A stretch of DNA of 54,008 nt. Origin: Streptantibioticus rubrisoli (GTDB taxonomy: Bacteria > Actinomycetota > Actinomycetes > Streptomycetales > Streptomycetaceae). Positions 28,055-35,335 of the stretch are shown piece by piece (positions within the stretch are counted from its first letter, which is position 1; every line of letters begins with the position of its first letter). The translations under genes were made by a program, and so were the position numbers. The stretch is taken from positions 1-54,008 of the forward strand of contig NZ_JANFNH010000050.1 of NCBI RefSeq assembly GCF_024436055.1, in the 5' to 3' direction. The notes beneath the pieces are model-generated. The model saw only the letters and a list, made by a program, of their open reading frames with translations. It was not told where the DNA came from and searched no databases.

Positions 28055-28882
28055 GTGGCAGGGCAACGCACCGAGGGACATACGCCGAGTTCGCTGATCC
28101 TGACGTTCTTCGGGGCGTACGGCCGGGCGGAGTGCGCCGGACGGGTGGCGGTCGCCGCGCTGATCCGGTTGCTGGGGGCCGCGGACGTCGACCCGCAGTC
28201 GGTGCGCTCGGCGGTATCCCGGCTCAAGCGGCGCGGGCTGCTGGTCGCTGACCAGACCGCCGTCTACCGGCTCTCGGCGGACGCCACCGAAATGCTGGCG
28301 GACGGCGACCGCCGGATCTACCGCGACGCTTCCGCCCCGGCCGAGGGCGGCTGGGTGCTGGTCGTCTTCTCCGTCCCGGAGACCGAACGCCACAAGCGCC
28401 ACCTGCTGCGTTCCCGGCTGTCCCGGCTGGGCTTCGGCACGGCGGCGCCCGGTGTGTGGATCGCTCCCGCACACCTGCACCAGGAGGCGCGGCACACCCT
28501 GGAGCGGCTGGGTCTGGGCAGCTATGTCGATTTGTTCCACGGCTCGCATACGGGCTTCACGCCGACGCGGGAGGCGGTACGCCGCTGGTGGGACCTGGAC
28601 GCGCTCGCCGCCCTGCACCGGGCGTTCCTGGCCGAGCAGGAGCCGGTACTCACCGCCTGGGCGCGGCGCTCGTCCGTACGGAGGCCTAAGGACGCCTTCC
28701 GGGACTACCTGCGGGCGCTGGACTCATGGCGTCGGCTGCCGTACGCGGATCCTGGGCTGCCCGCGGAACTTCTCCCCGGCGACTGGCCGGGCGGCCGGGC
28801 GGCTCAGGTGTTCGGCGAGCTGCACGAACGGCTGCGGGAGCCGGGTGCGGAGTTCGTGCGGGCGGTTCATCGGATGACGTGA
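28055..28882 (+). CDS. PaaX-family transcriptional regulator
   Basis: Protein of 275 aa with PaaX layout: an N-terminal winged helix (SSLILTFFGAYGR ... VDPQSVRSAVSRLKRRGLL), the middle RNA-cleavage-like fold (WVLVVFSVPETERHKRHLLRSRLSRLGFGTAAPGVWIAP) and a C-terminal domain ending FRDYLRALDSWRRLPYADPGLPAELLPGDW. PaaX proteins repress aromatic-acid genes and are released by aryl-CoA esters. The start is GTG 28055, four nt after the ligase stop, so it is cotranscribed and would be autoregulated through the ligase promoter. Its effector is probably the CoA thioester made by the ligase. Confidence 0.9.
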   Translation: MAGQRTEGHTPSSLILTFFGAYGRAECAGRVAVAALIRLLGAADVDPQSVRSAVSRLKRRGLLVADQTAVYRLSADATEMLADGDRRIYRDASAPAEGGWVLVVFSVPETERHKRHLLRSRLSRLGFGTAAPGVWIAPAHLHQEARHTLERLGLGSYVDLFHGSHTGFTPTREAVRRWWDLDALAALHRAFLAEQEPVLTAWARRSSVRRPKDAFRDYLRALDSWRRLPYADPGLPAELLPGDWPGGRAAQVFGELHERLREPGAEFVRAVHRMT

Positions 28883-28966
28883 CCGTTGACTCGCCTGGTC
28901 GTTACCCACGATGTAAGCCCGCCGGAATACGGCTGGACACTATCCTGACCACATTGGAGTGGTTTC

Positions 28967-29548
28967 ATGACGATCGAAGAGGTACGGATGGTGACCATGC
29001 CTGCGATCGAGCGCCGTGGCCCCAGCGAGGAAGAATTGCTGGCTGTCTTCCTCGATCTTGATCTGCCCGAGGGCTACCGCGCCGAGCTGATCGAGGGGAA
29101 AATTGTCGTGAGTCCACCACCCGACGGCGACCACGAAGACGTTCTGAGCCGCTTGGTTGGTGAGATCCACCGGCAGTCCGCAGTGAACCTGCACGTCTCC
29201 GGGCACAAGGGCTTGATCACGCCACTCGGCCGATTCATTCCAGACGCAACGATCGGCCCCAAGGGGCTGTTCCGCGGCATGGACTCGTGGGCCGATCCAA
29301 AAGGCGTCATCATGACCGTCGAGGTCACCTCGACCCGCCCTGACAACGATCGTGGTCCGAAACGCCGCGGGTACGCCGCCGCCGAAATCCCGTTCTACTT
29401 GTTGGTGGACCGTGCTGAGGGCGTGGCCACTCTCTATAGCGCACCGAGTGCCGGGGACTACCGGCAGTATCTGCACATTCCGTTCGGCAACAAGCTCCAT
29501 CTCCCGGAGCCGTTCGGCTTCACTTTTGACACTTCTGAGTTCACCTGA
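28967..29548 (+). CDS. Uma2-family (DUF820) endonuclease-like protein
   Basis: Protein of 193 aa of the Uma2 family, a PD-(D/E)xK nuclease fold. YRAELIEGKIVVSPPPDGDHEDVLSRL is the family's opening block, FIPDATIGPKG contains the PD of the active site, and VIMTVEVTSTRPDNDRGPKRRGYAAAEIPFYLLVD carries the ExxS/T and Lys. Third codon positions are less GC-rich than in neighbours. The start is ATG 28967 with GGAG seven nt upstream; an in-frame ATG at 28988 is possible. It sits between two arms of an unrelated catabolic locus and its last 8 bp overlap the convergent monooxygenase gene. Streptomyces carry many such genes; the biological role is unknown. Confidence 0.88.
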   Translation: MTIEEVRMVTMPAIERRGPSEEELLAVFLDLDLPEGYRAELIEGKIVVSPPPDGDHEDVLSRLVGEIHRQSAVNLHVSGHKGLITPLGRFIPDATIGPKGLFRGMDSWADPKGVIMTVEVTSTRPDNDRGPKRRGYAAAEIPFYLLVDRAEGVATLYSAPSAGDYRQYLHIPFGNKLHLPEPFGFTFDTSEFT

Positions 29549-31862
29549 CGTCCAACGTCAACCGAGGCTTGGGCCCATCCGTACGCCCCGTAGGCGGACG
29601 CCGGGAGCCTGCCTGATAGGGCAGCGGCCACACCGCCCCCGGCCCTGAGTACCCCTGTTCCGCCGCCGCGTGCAGCGTCCAGTTGGGGTCGTACAGATGC
29701 GGTCGCGCCAACGCGCACAGGTCCGTCCGACCGGCCAGGATCAGCGAGTTGACGTCGTCCCAGGAAGAGATCGCGCCCACCGCGATGACCGGGACGCCCA
29801 CCCGGTTGCGGATGCGGTCGGCGTACGGCGTCTGGTACGAGCGGCCGAACGCCGGGCGTTCGTCGGGGACGACCTGGCCGGTGGACACGTCGATGGCGTC
29901 CGCACCGTGTTCCGCGAAGGCGCGGGCGATCTCGACCGCGTCGTCGGCCGTGGTACCGCCGTCCGCCCAGTCGGTGGCCGAGATCCGTACCGTCATGGGG
30001 CGTTCCGCGGGCCACACCTCACGTACCGCGTCGAAGACCTCCAGCGGATAGCGCAGCCGCCCGGCCAGGTCGCCGCCGTAGCGGTCGGTGCGCTGGTTGG
30101 TGAGCGGCGAGAGGAAGCCGGAGAGCAAGTAACCGTGGGCGCAGTGCAGTTCGAGCAAGTCGAAGCCCACCCGGGCGCCGCGTATGGCGGCGGACCTGAA
30201 CTGCTCGCGGACCTTGGCGAGTCCGGCGGCATCCAGCGCGTACGGCACCTGGTTCACCCCCGGCCGGTACGGCAGTGCGGAGGCGGCGGCCAGCGGCCAG
30301 TTGCCCTCCGGCAGCGGCTGGTCGATGCCCTCCCACATCAGCCGGGTGGAGCCCTTGCGTCCGCTGTGGCCGAGTTGCAGGCCGATCGCCGCCGAGGACC
30401 GGTGGTGCGCGAAGTCCACGATGCGCCGCCAGGCGTCCTCGTGCCGGTCGGTGTAGAGCCCCGCGCAGCCCGGTGTGATCCGCCCGCACGGGTTGACGCA
30501 CACCATCTCCGTCATCACCAGTCCCGCGCCGCCCAGCGCCCGCGCGCCCAGGTGGACCAGGTGGAAGTCGCCCGGTGTGCCGTCGACCGAGGAGTACATG
30601 TCCATGGGCGAGACGACCACACGGTTGCGCAGGGTGAGTCCGCGCAGCCGGAACGGGGTGAACATCGGCGGGGTGCCCGGATCGGTGCCGAACTCGGTCT
30701 CGACGGTGGCGGTGAAGTACGGGTCGCGCAGCCGGAGGTTGTCATGGGTGACCCGGCGGCTACGGGTGAGCAGGTTGAAGGCGAACTGGCGCTCGGGCTG
30801 GTCGACGTACTGGGCCAACTCCTCGAACCACTCCAGGCTGGCCAGCGCGGCGCGCTGGGTGCTCTCCACCACGGCCCGGCGCTCGGTCTCGTAGGCCGCC
30901 AACGCCGTTTCCAGGTCGGGGCTTTCGTGCAGGTTGGCGGCGAGGGCGAGGGCGTCCTCCATGGCGAGCTTGGTGCCGGAGCCGATGGAGAAGTGCGCGG
31001 TGTGCGCGGCGTCGCCGAGCAGCACCACCCGACCGGCCCGCCAACTGCCGTTGGTCACGGTGGTGAACGCCGACCAGTGGGAGCGGTTGGAGCGCAGTCG
31101 GTGGCCGCCGAGCAGGTCCGCGAAGACCTTCTCGCACCACGCGATCGATCCGTCCTCGTCCAACCGGTCGAGGCCCGCACGCCGCCAGACCTCCTCACGC
31201 ATCTCGACGATGAAGGTGCTCGCACCGGAATCCGAGGAGTGGCGCGAAGCGCCCGCGTTGAACGGGCGGGAGAAGGGATAGCCGTGCGCCTGCACCAAGC
31301 CGTGCGGGGTCTCGGCGATCTCGAAGCGGAACGCGTCCAGCACGAGGTCGGTGGCCAGCCAGACGTAGCGGCAGCGGTGCGTGGTGAGGCTCGGCCGGAA
31401 GACGTCCCGGTAGGCCTCCCGGGTCGCGCTGTGCAGCCCGTCCGCGGCGATCACCAGGTCGTGCCCGCGAGCCAACTCGGCGGCGGGCGGGGCCGGTTCG
31501 GTGAACCGCAGCCGCACGCCGAGGCCCCGGCAGCGGTCGTGCAGCAGGGCCAGCAGCCGTCGTCGGCCGAGCGCCGCGAAGCCATGGCCGCCGGAGCGGA
31601 CGACCGTACCGCGATGGGACACCTCGATCGCGTCCCAGCGTACGAACTCCTCGCTCAGCGCCCGGTACACGACCGGGTCGGCGTGCTCGATACCGCCGAG
31701 CGTCTCGTCGGAGAGGACGACGCCGAAGCCGAAGGTGTCGTCGGGGGCGTTGCGTTCCCAGACGGTGATCTGCGCCGCCTGGTCCAGCCGTTTGAGCAGC
31801 GCGGCGGCGTACAGGCCACCGGGTCCCGCGCCGATCACCGCGATCCGCCGCGGGCGGACCAC
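29541..31862 (-). CDS. Fused FAD monooxygenase / old-yellow-enzyme (2-aminobenzoyl-CoA monooxygenase/reductase or salicylyl-CoA 5-hydroxylase)
   Basis: Two-domain flavoenzyme of 773 aa. Residues 1-370 are a PHBH-type FAD monooxygenase (IAVIGAGPGGLYAA at 7-20, DLVIAADGLHSATREAY, VLLGDAAHTAHFSIGSGTKLAMEDA). From about 385 it is an old-yellow-enzyme barrel (MFTPFRLRGLTLRNRVVVSPMDMY, GLQLGHSGRKG, LLELHCAHGYLLSGFLSP). This fusion is known from Azoarcus 2-aminobenzoyl-CoA monooxygenase/reductase and from actinobacterial salicylyl-CoA 5-hydroxylases. It would hydroxylate and reduce the aryl-CoA without ring cleavage by a dioxygenase. The start is GTG 31862, two nt after the hydratase stop, with GGGAAGG in the hydratase end. 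No gentisate dioxygenase is nearby, which favours the aminobenzoyl-CoA reading. Confidence 0.85.
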   Translation of the reverse strand: MVRPRRIAVIGAGPGGLYAAALLKRLDQAAQITVWERNAPDDTFGFGVVLSDETLGGIEHADPVVYRALSEEFVRWDAIEVSHRGTVVRSGGHGFAALGRRRLLALLHDRCRGLGVRLRFTEPAPPAAELARGHDLVIAADGLHSATREAYRDVFRPSLTTHRCRYVWLATDLVLDAFRFEIAETPHGLVQAHGYPFSRPFNAGASRHSSDSGASTFIVEMREEVWRRAGLDRLDEDGSIAWCEKVFADLLGGHRLRSNRSHWSAFTTVTNGSWRAGRVVLLGDAAHTAHFSIGSGTKLAMEDALALAANLHESPDLETALAAYETERRAVVESTQRAALASLEWFEELAQYVDQPERQFAFNLLTRSRRVTHDNLRLRDPYFTATVETEFGTDPGTPPMFTPFRLRGLTLRNRVVVSPMDMYSSVDGTPGDFHLVHLGARALGGAGLVMTEMVCVNPCGRITPGCAGLYTDRHEDAWRRIVDFAHHRSSAAIGLQLGHSGRKGSTRLMWEGIDQPLPEGNWPLAAASALPYRPGVNQVPYALDAAGLAKVREQFRSAAIRGARVGFDLLELHCAHGYLLSGFLSPLTNQRTDRYGGDLAGRLRYPLEVFDAVREVWPAERPMTVRISATDWADGGTTADDAVEIARAFAEHGADAIDVSTGQVVPDERPAFGRSYQTPYADRIRNRVGVPVIAVGAISSWDDVNSLILAGRTDLCALARPHLYDPNWTLHAAAEQGYSGPGAVWPLPYQAGSRRPPTGRTDGPKPRLTLDVR

Positions 31863-31864
31863 GG

Positions 31865-32692
31865 TTACCGACCTTCCCACTTCGGTGGGCGCTTGCCGGT
31901 GAACGCGGCGTGGAACTCGGCGTAGTCCGCGCTGGTCATCAGCAACGCCTGTGCGGCCGCGTCCATTTCGACGGCGGCGCCCAGCGGCATGTCCAGTTCG
32001 GCGGTGAGCAGGGCCTTGGTCTGCCGGTAGGCGAGCGCCGGGCCGTCGGCGAGCCGACGGGCGAGGGCCGCCGAGGCCGCCTGGGCCTGCCCGTCCTGCG
32101 TCAACTCGCTGACCAGGCCGATGCGTTCGGCCTCCTCGGCGTGCACTGGCTCGCCCAGCATCAGCAGCCGGGTGGCGTGGCCGAGGCCGACCACCCGGGG
32201 CAGCAGGTAGGCGGCGCCCATGTCGGCCCCGGCCAGGCCGACCCTGGTGAACAGGAAGGCGAACCGCGCCGAGCGCTCCACGATCCGGAAGTCGGCCGCG
32301 AGGGCCAGTACCGCGCCCGCCCCCGCGGCCACGCCGTGCACGGCCGCGATCACCGGGAACGGGCACTCGCGCAGCGCCCGTACCACCTGGCCGGTCATCC
32401 GGTTGAACTCCAGCAGCTCACCGGCGCCCATCGACAAGGTGACGCCGATGATCTCGTCCACGTCCCCGCCGGAGCAGAACCCGCGTCCCTCGCCGCCGAG
32501 CACCAGCACCCGGGTGCGGCCGTCCTGGGCGAGTTCGGGGAGTAGGTCGCGCAGGTCGGCGTAGGCGCCGAAGGTGAGGGCGTTGAGCCGGTCGGGGCGG
32601 TCGAGGGTGGCGGTGGTGACGCCGTCGGCTCGCTCCACCCTGATGTGGCGCCATTCCTCGGTGATCGTCGCGGAGCCTCGTATCGGGCTCAT
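31865..32692 (-). CDS. Enoyl-CoA hydratase/isomerase family protein
   Basis: Crotonase-fold protein of 275 aa. GFCSGGDVDEIIG and AAVHGVAAGAGAVLALAADFRI build the oxyanion hole. The second catalytic region is LFTRVGLAGADMGAAYLLPRVVG, and the C-terminal helix YAEFHAAFTGKRPPKWEGR fits the family. It probably acts on the product of the adjacent monooxygenase/reductase, giving hydration or ring hydrolysis of the CoA ester. The start is ATG 32692 with AAGGAGG seven nt upstream; GTG 32695 is an equal-length alternative. It is the first gene of a two-gene operon and couples to the monooxygenase start two nt past its stop. Confidence 0.88.
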   Translation of the reverse strand: MSPIRGSATITEEWRHIRVERADGVTTATLDRPDRLNALTFGAYADLRDLLPELAQDGRTRVLVLGGEGRGFCSGGDVDEIIGVTLSMGAGELLEFNRMTGQVVRALRECPFPVIAAVHGVAAGAGAVLALAADFRIVERSARFAFLFTRVGLAGADMGAAYLLPRVVGLGHATRLLMLGEPVHAEEAERIGLVSELTQDGQAQAASAALARRLADGPALAYRQTKALLTAELDMPLGAAVEMDAAAQALLMTSADYAEFHAAFTGKRPPKWEGR

Positions 32693-32756
32693 CACACGGC
32701 CTCCTTCGCGAGGGGAGGGCGGACGGACGCTCGTGTTCCGAAGCTATCACCGTTGT

Positions 32757-32770
32757 GTGACCACCGTCAC
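32757..32770. promoter_or_regulatory. Palindrome GTGAC-CACC-GTCAC upstream of the hydratase operon
   Basis: A 5-4-5 perfect palindrome 65 nt upstream of the hydratase start. Its part TGACCACCGTCAC matches TGACTGCCGTCAC at the ligase promoter in 11 of 13 positions. It is a candidate PaaX operator common to both arms of the locus. Confidence 0.5.
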
Positions 32771-32833
32771 GAGTGCGGTATAGGGGGTCGGCGGCTATCC
32801 GGCCAACCGGGAGCCACGACGGCCATGCCCGCG

Positions 32834-32897
32834 TACGGGCGGCGCCGCAGGGCCAAGTGCCCGGGCGGGCCGCCCAGTTGGCGCCGCCGAACCCGTA
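32834..32897 (-). terminator. Bulged hairpin downstream of arcB
   Basis: TACGGGCGGCGCC (32834-32846) pairs with GGCGCCGC...CCGTA (32880-32897) with a small bulge, enclosing an inner G+C-rich repeat. It lies 24 nt after the arcB stop on the minus strand. Confidence 0.5.
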
Positions 32898-32921
32898 GGC
32901 TTCTGGCGAATTGACGCGGCG

Positions 32922-33920
32922 TCAGCCGAGCGTGGCCACCAGGACCGCCTTGATGGTGTGCATGCGGTTCTCCGCCTGGTCGAAGACGACCGAGTGCTCC
33001 GACTCGAAGACCTCGTCGGTGACCTCCAGCGAGTCAAGACCGTACTGCTCGTGGATCTCCCGGCCGACCGCGGTGCCCAGGTCATGGAAGGCGGGCAGGC
33101 AGTGCATGAACTTCACGTGCGGGTTCCCGGTGGCGCGCAGTACGTCCATGGTCACCGCGTAGCGGCCGAGCAGCGCTATCCGCTCGTCCCACATCTCCTT
33201 GGGCTCGCCCATCGACACCCACACGTCGGTGTGCACGTAGTCCACCCCGCGCACGCCGTCCGCCACGTCCTCGGTGAGGGTGACCCGGCCGCCGGTGCGG
33301 TCGGCCAGGCGGCGGGCCGCGGCGATCACCGACTCGGCGGGCCACAGGATGCTCGGGCCGACGATGCGCACGTCCATGCCGAGCAGCGCGCCGGTGGTCA
33401 GCAGCGAGTTGCCCATGTTGTAGCGGGCGTCGCCGAGGTAGGCGTAGGCGATCTCGTTCAGCGGTTTGGCGCTGTGCTCGGTCATGGTGAGCACATCGGC
33501 GAGCATCTGCGTCGGGTGCCACTCGTCGGTGAGGCCGTTCCACACCGGCACGCCCGCGTGGGCGGCGAGCTCCTCGACGATCTCCTGGGCGTGGCCGCGG
33601 TACTCGATGCCGTCGAACATCCGGCCGAGCACCCGGGCGGTGTCCTTGACCGACTCCTTGTGGCCGATCTGCGAGCTGGCCGGGTCGAGATAGGTGGTGC
33701 GCGCGCCCTGGTCGGCGGCGGCGATCTCGAAGGAGCAGCGGGTGCGGGTCGAGGTCTTCTCGAAGATCAGCGCGATGTTCTTGCCGCGCAGCCGCTGCTC
33801 CTCGGTGCCTGCCCGCTTGGCGGCCTTCAGCTGGGCGGCCAGCTCCACCAGATGACAGAACTCCTCGGCCGAGAAGTCCAGCTCCTTCAGGAAGTGGCGG
33901 CCGGTGAGGTCGATGGCCAT
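32922..33920 (-). CDS. arcB: Ornithine carbamoyltransferase, probably catabolic
   Basis: OTCase of 332 aa. The carbamoyl-phosphate loop is [12 protein letters not shown], the ornithine side carries [12 protein letters not shown], and the C-terminal catalytic motif is [10 protein letters not shown]. Length and the N-terminus [17 protein letters not shown] resemble catabolic ArcB-type enzymes. It sits directly after arginine deiminase on the same strand, so it likely converts citrulline to ornithine and carbamoyl phosphate; biosynthetic ArgF cannot be excluded. The start is ATG 33920 with AGGAG eight nt upstream. No carbamate kinase gene is nearby. The 119-nt gap to arcA contains an ARG-box-like sequence. 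Confidence 0.92.
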   Translation of the reverse strand: MAIDLTGRHFLKELDFSAEEFCHLVELAAQLKAAKRAGTEEQRLRGKNIALIFEKTSTRTRCSFEIAAADQGARTTYLDPASSQIGHKESVKDTARVLGRMFDGIEYRGHAQEIVEELAAHAGVPVWNGLTDEWHPTQMLADVLTMTEHSAKPLNEIAYAYLGDARYNMGNSLLTTGALLGMDVRIVGPSILWPAESVIAAARRLADRTGGRVTLTEDVADGVRGVDYVHTDVWVSMGEPKEMWDERIALLGRYAVTMDVLRATGNPHVKFMHCLPAFHDLGTAVGREIHEQYGLDSLEVTDEVFESEHSVVFDQAENRMHTIKAVLVATLG

Positions 33921-33965
33921 GGCGGCTGCTCCTAGGTGGGCGACAAAGACGCCGGAAGTCTATAC

Positions 33966-33985
33966 GATGAATCGCATTCTTATGC
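33966..33985. promoter_or_regulatory. ARG-box-like A/T-rich palindromes upstream of arcB
   Basis: TGAATCGCATTCT (33968-33980, GAAT-CGC-ATTC) overlaps GCAT-TCTT-ATGC (33974-33985). The pair recalls the ARG box TGAAT-N4-ATTCA but with a 3-nt spacer. It lies about 46-65 nt before the arcB ATG, in an unusually A/T-rich patch. Confidence 0.4.
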
Positions 33986-34039
33986 GGGAGCCTGCTCGCG
34001 TCGGTTACCGGAATCATCGCCCGGGGCCGATCGCGAACG

Positions 34040-35263
34040 CTAGACCGGCTCCCGCTCGATCGGGCAGCTCATGCAGCGCGGGCCGCCCCTGCCCCGGCCC
34101 AGTTCGCTGCCCGGGATGGTGATCACCTCGACGCCGTGCTTGCGCAGGAAGGTGTTGGTGGTGGAGTTGCGCTCGTAGGCGATGACCACGCCCGGTTCGA
34201 TGGCCAGGACGTTGCAGCCGTCGTCCCACTGTTCGCGCTGCGCCGAGTGCACGTCCTGGGTGGGGGTCAGCACCCGCACGTCGTCCAGGCCGAGCGCGGC
34301 GGCGATCGCCCGGTGCATGTGCTCCGGGGGATGGTCGGTGACCTTCAGCTCGCCCTCGGCCGCGCCGGGCTCGATGGTGTACGAACGCAGCATCCCCAGT
34401 CCGGCGTACTCGCAGAAGGTGTCGCCGTCGACCATCGTCATCACCGTGTCGAGGTGCATGAACGCCCGCCCCCTGGGCATGTCCAGGGCGACGATGGTCC
34501 GGGCGGAACCCGCCGTGAACAGTCCGCGCGCCAGCATCTCCACCGCCTGCGGTGTGGTGCGCTCGCTCATCCCGATCAGCACCGCGCCCCCGCCGATCAC
34601 CAGCACGTCGCCGCCCTCGATGGTGGACGGATAGGCCGACTGCCCCGCCGACCAGACGTGGAACAGACCGCCCGCGAACATCGGGTGGTACCGGTAGATC
34701 GCCTCGAAGTGCACCGTCTCCCGCCAACGGGCGGGCCAGCGCATGGCGTTGATGCTCACCCCGTCGTACACCCATGCCGAGGTGTCCCGGGTGAAGATGT
34801 GGTTGGGCAGCGGTGCCAGCAGGAAGTCGTCCGGCTCCAGCACATGGAAGCGCACCGAGATGGGCTCGGCGTGCCGCTCCAGGAACTCGCGCTTGGTCAC
34901 TCCCCCCACCAGCGCCTCCACCAGGTCCGCCACCGGCAGTTCGGCGAAGGCCGCCCGCAGGTGCTCGGTGGCCAGCGGTCCGAACTCCTTCTCGTCGAAG
35001 ACCCGGTCGAGGACGAGTCGGCGGGCCTCCGGCTCCAGCAGCGTCTCCCGCAGCAGGTCGCCGAAGAAGTGGACCTCCACGCCGCGGTCGCGCAGTATGT
35101 CGGCGAAACCGTCGTGCTCGGCGCGCGCCCTGCGCACCCAGAGCACGTCGTCGAAGAGCAGCGCGTCCTTGTTGGACGGGGTGAGCCGCTTCAGCTCCAG
35201 GTCCGGGCGGTGCAGGATGACGCGGCGCAGCCGCCCGGCCTCGGAATCCACATGGAAGCCCAT
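34040..35263 (-). CDS. arcA: Arginine deiminase
   Basis: Enzyme of 407 aa of the guanidino-group-modifying superfamily that hydrolyses arginine to citrulline and ammonia. Core motifs: [53 protein letters not shown] with the catalytic His, and the nucleophilic Cys397 in [12 protein letters not shown] near the C-terminus. The start is ATG 35263 with AAGGTG about seven nt upstream. Together with arcB it gives the first two steps of the arginine deiminase pathway, which can supply ATP through carbamoyl phosphate when oxygen is low. It begins 72 nt after pnkp on the same strand and might receive read-through. Confidence 0.95.
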   Translation of the reverse strand: MGFHVDSEAGRLRRVILHRPDLELKRLTPSNKDALLFDDVLWVRRARAEHDGFADILRDRGVEVHFFGDLLRETLLEPEARRLVLDRVFDEKEFGPLATEHLRAAFAELPVADLVEALVGGVTKREFLERHAEPISVRFHVLEPDDFLLAPLPNHIFTRDTSAWVYDGVSINAMRWPARWRETVHFEAIYRYHPMFAGGLFHVWSAGQSAYPSTIEGGDVLVIGGGAVLIGMSERTTPQAVEMLARGLFTAGSARTIVALDMPRGRAFMHLDTVMTMVDGDTFCEYAGLGMLRSYTIEPGAAEGELKVTDHPPEHMHRAIAAALGLDDVRVLTPTQDVHSAQREQWDDGCNVLAIEPGVVIAYERNSTTNTFLRKHGVEVITIPGSELGRGRGGPRCMSCPIEREPV

Positions 35264-35335
35264 GGCAGAACACCTTCCCACGCGGGGCGCGGCCACCCCA
35301 CCCCGCACGCGCCGCCCACCGGTGAGGCGCAGCCG

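Noticed and set aside
32367-32692. Minus-strand frame joining the monooxygenase with sequence inside the hydratase gene
   Set aside because: The hydratase frame explains this DNA and GTG 31862 with a good ribosome site gives the normal fusion length.
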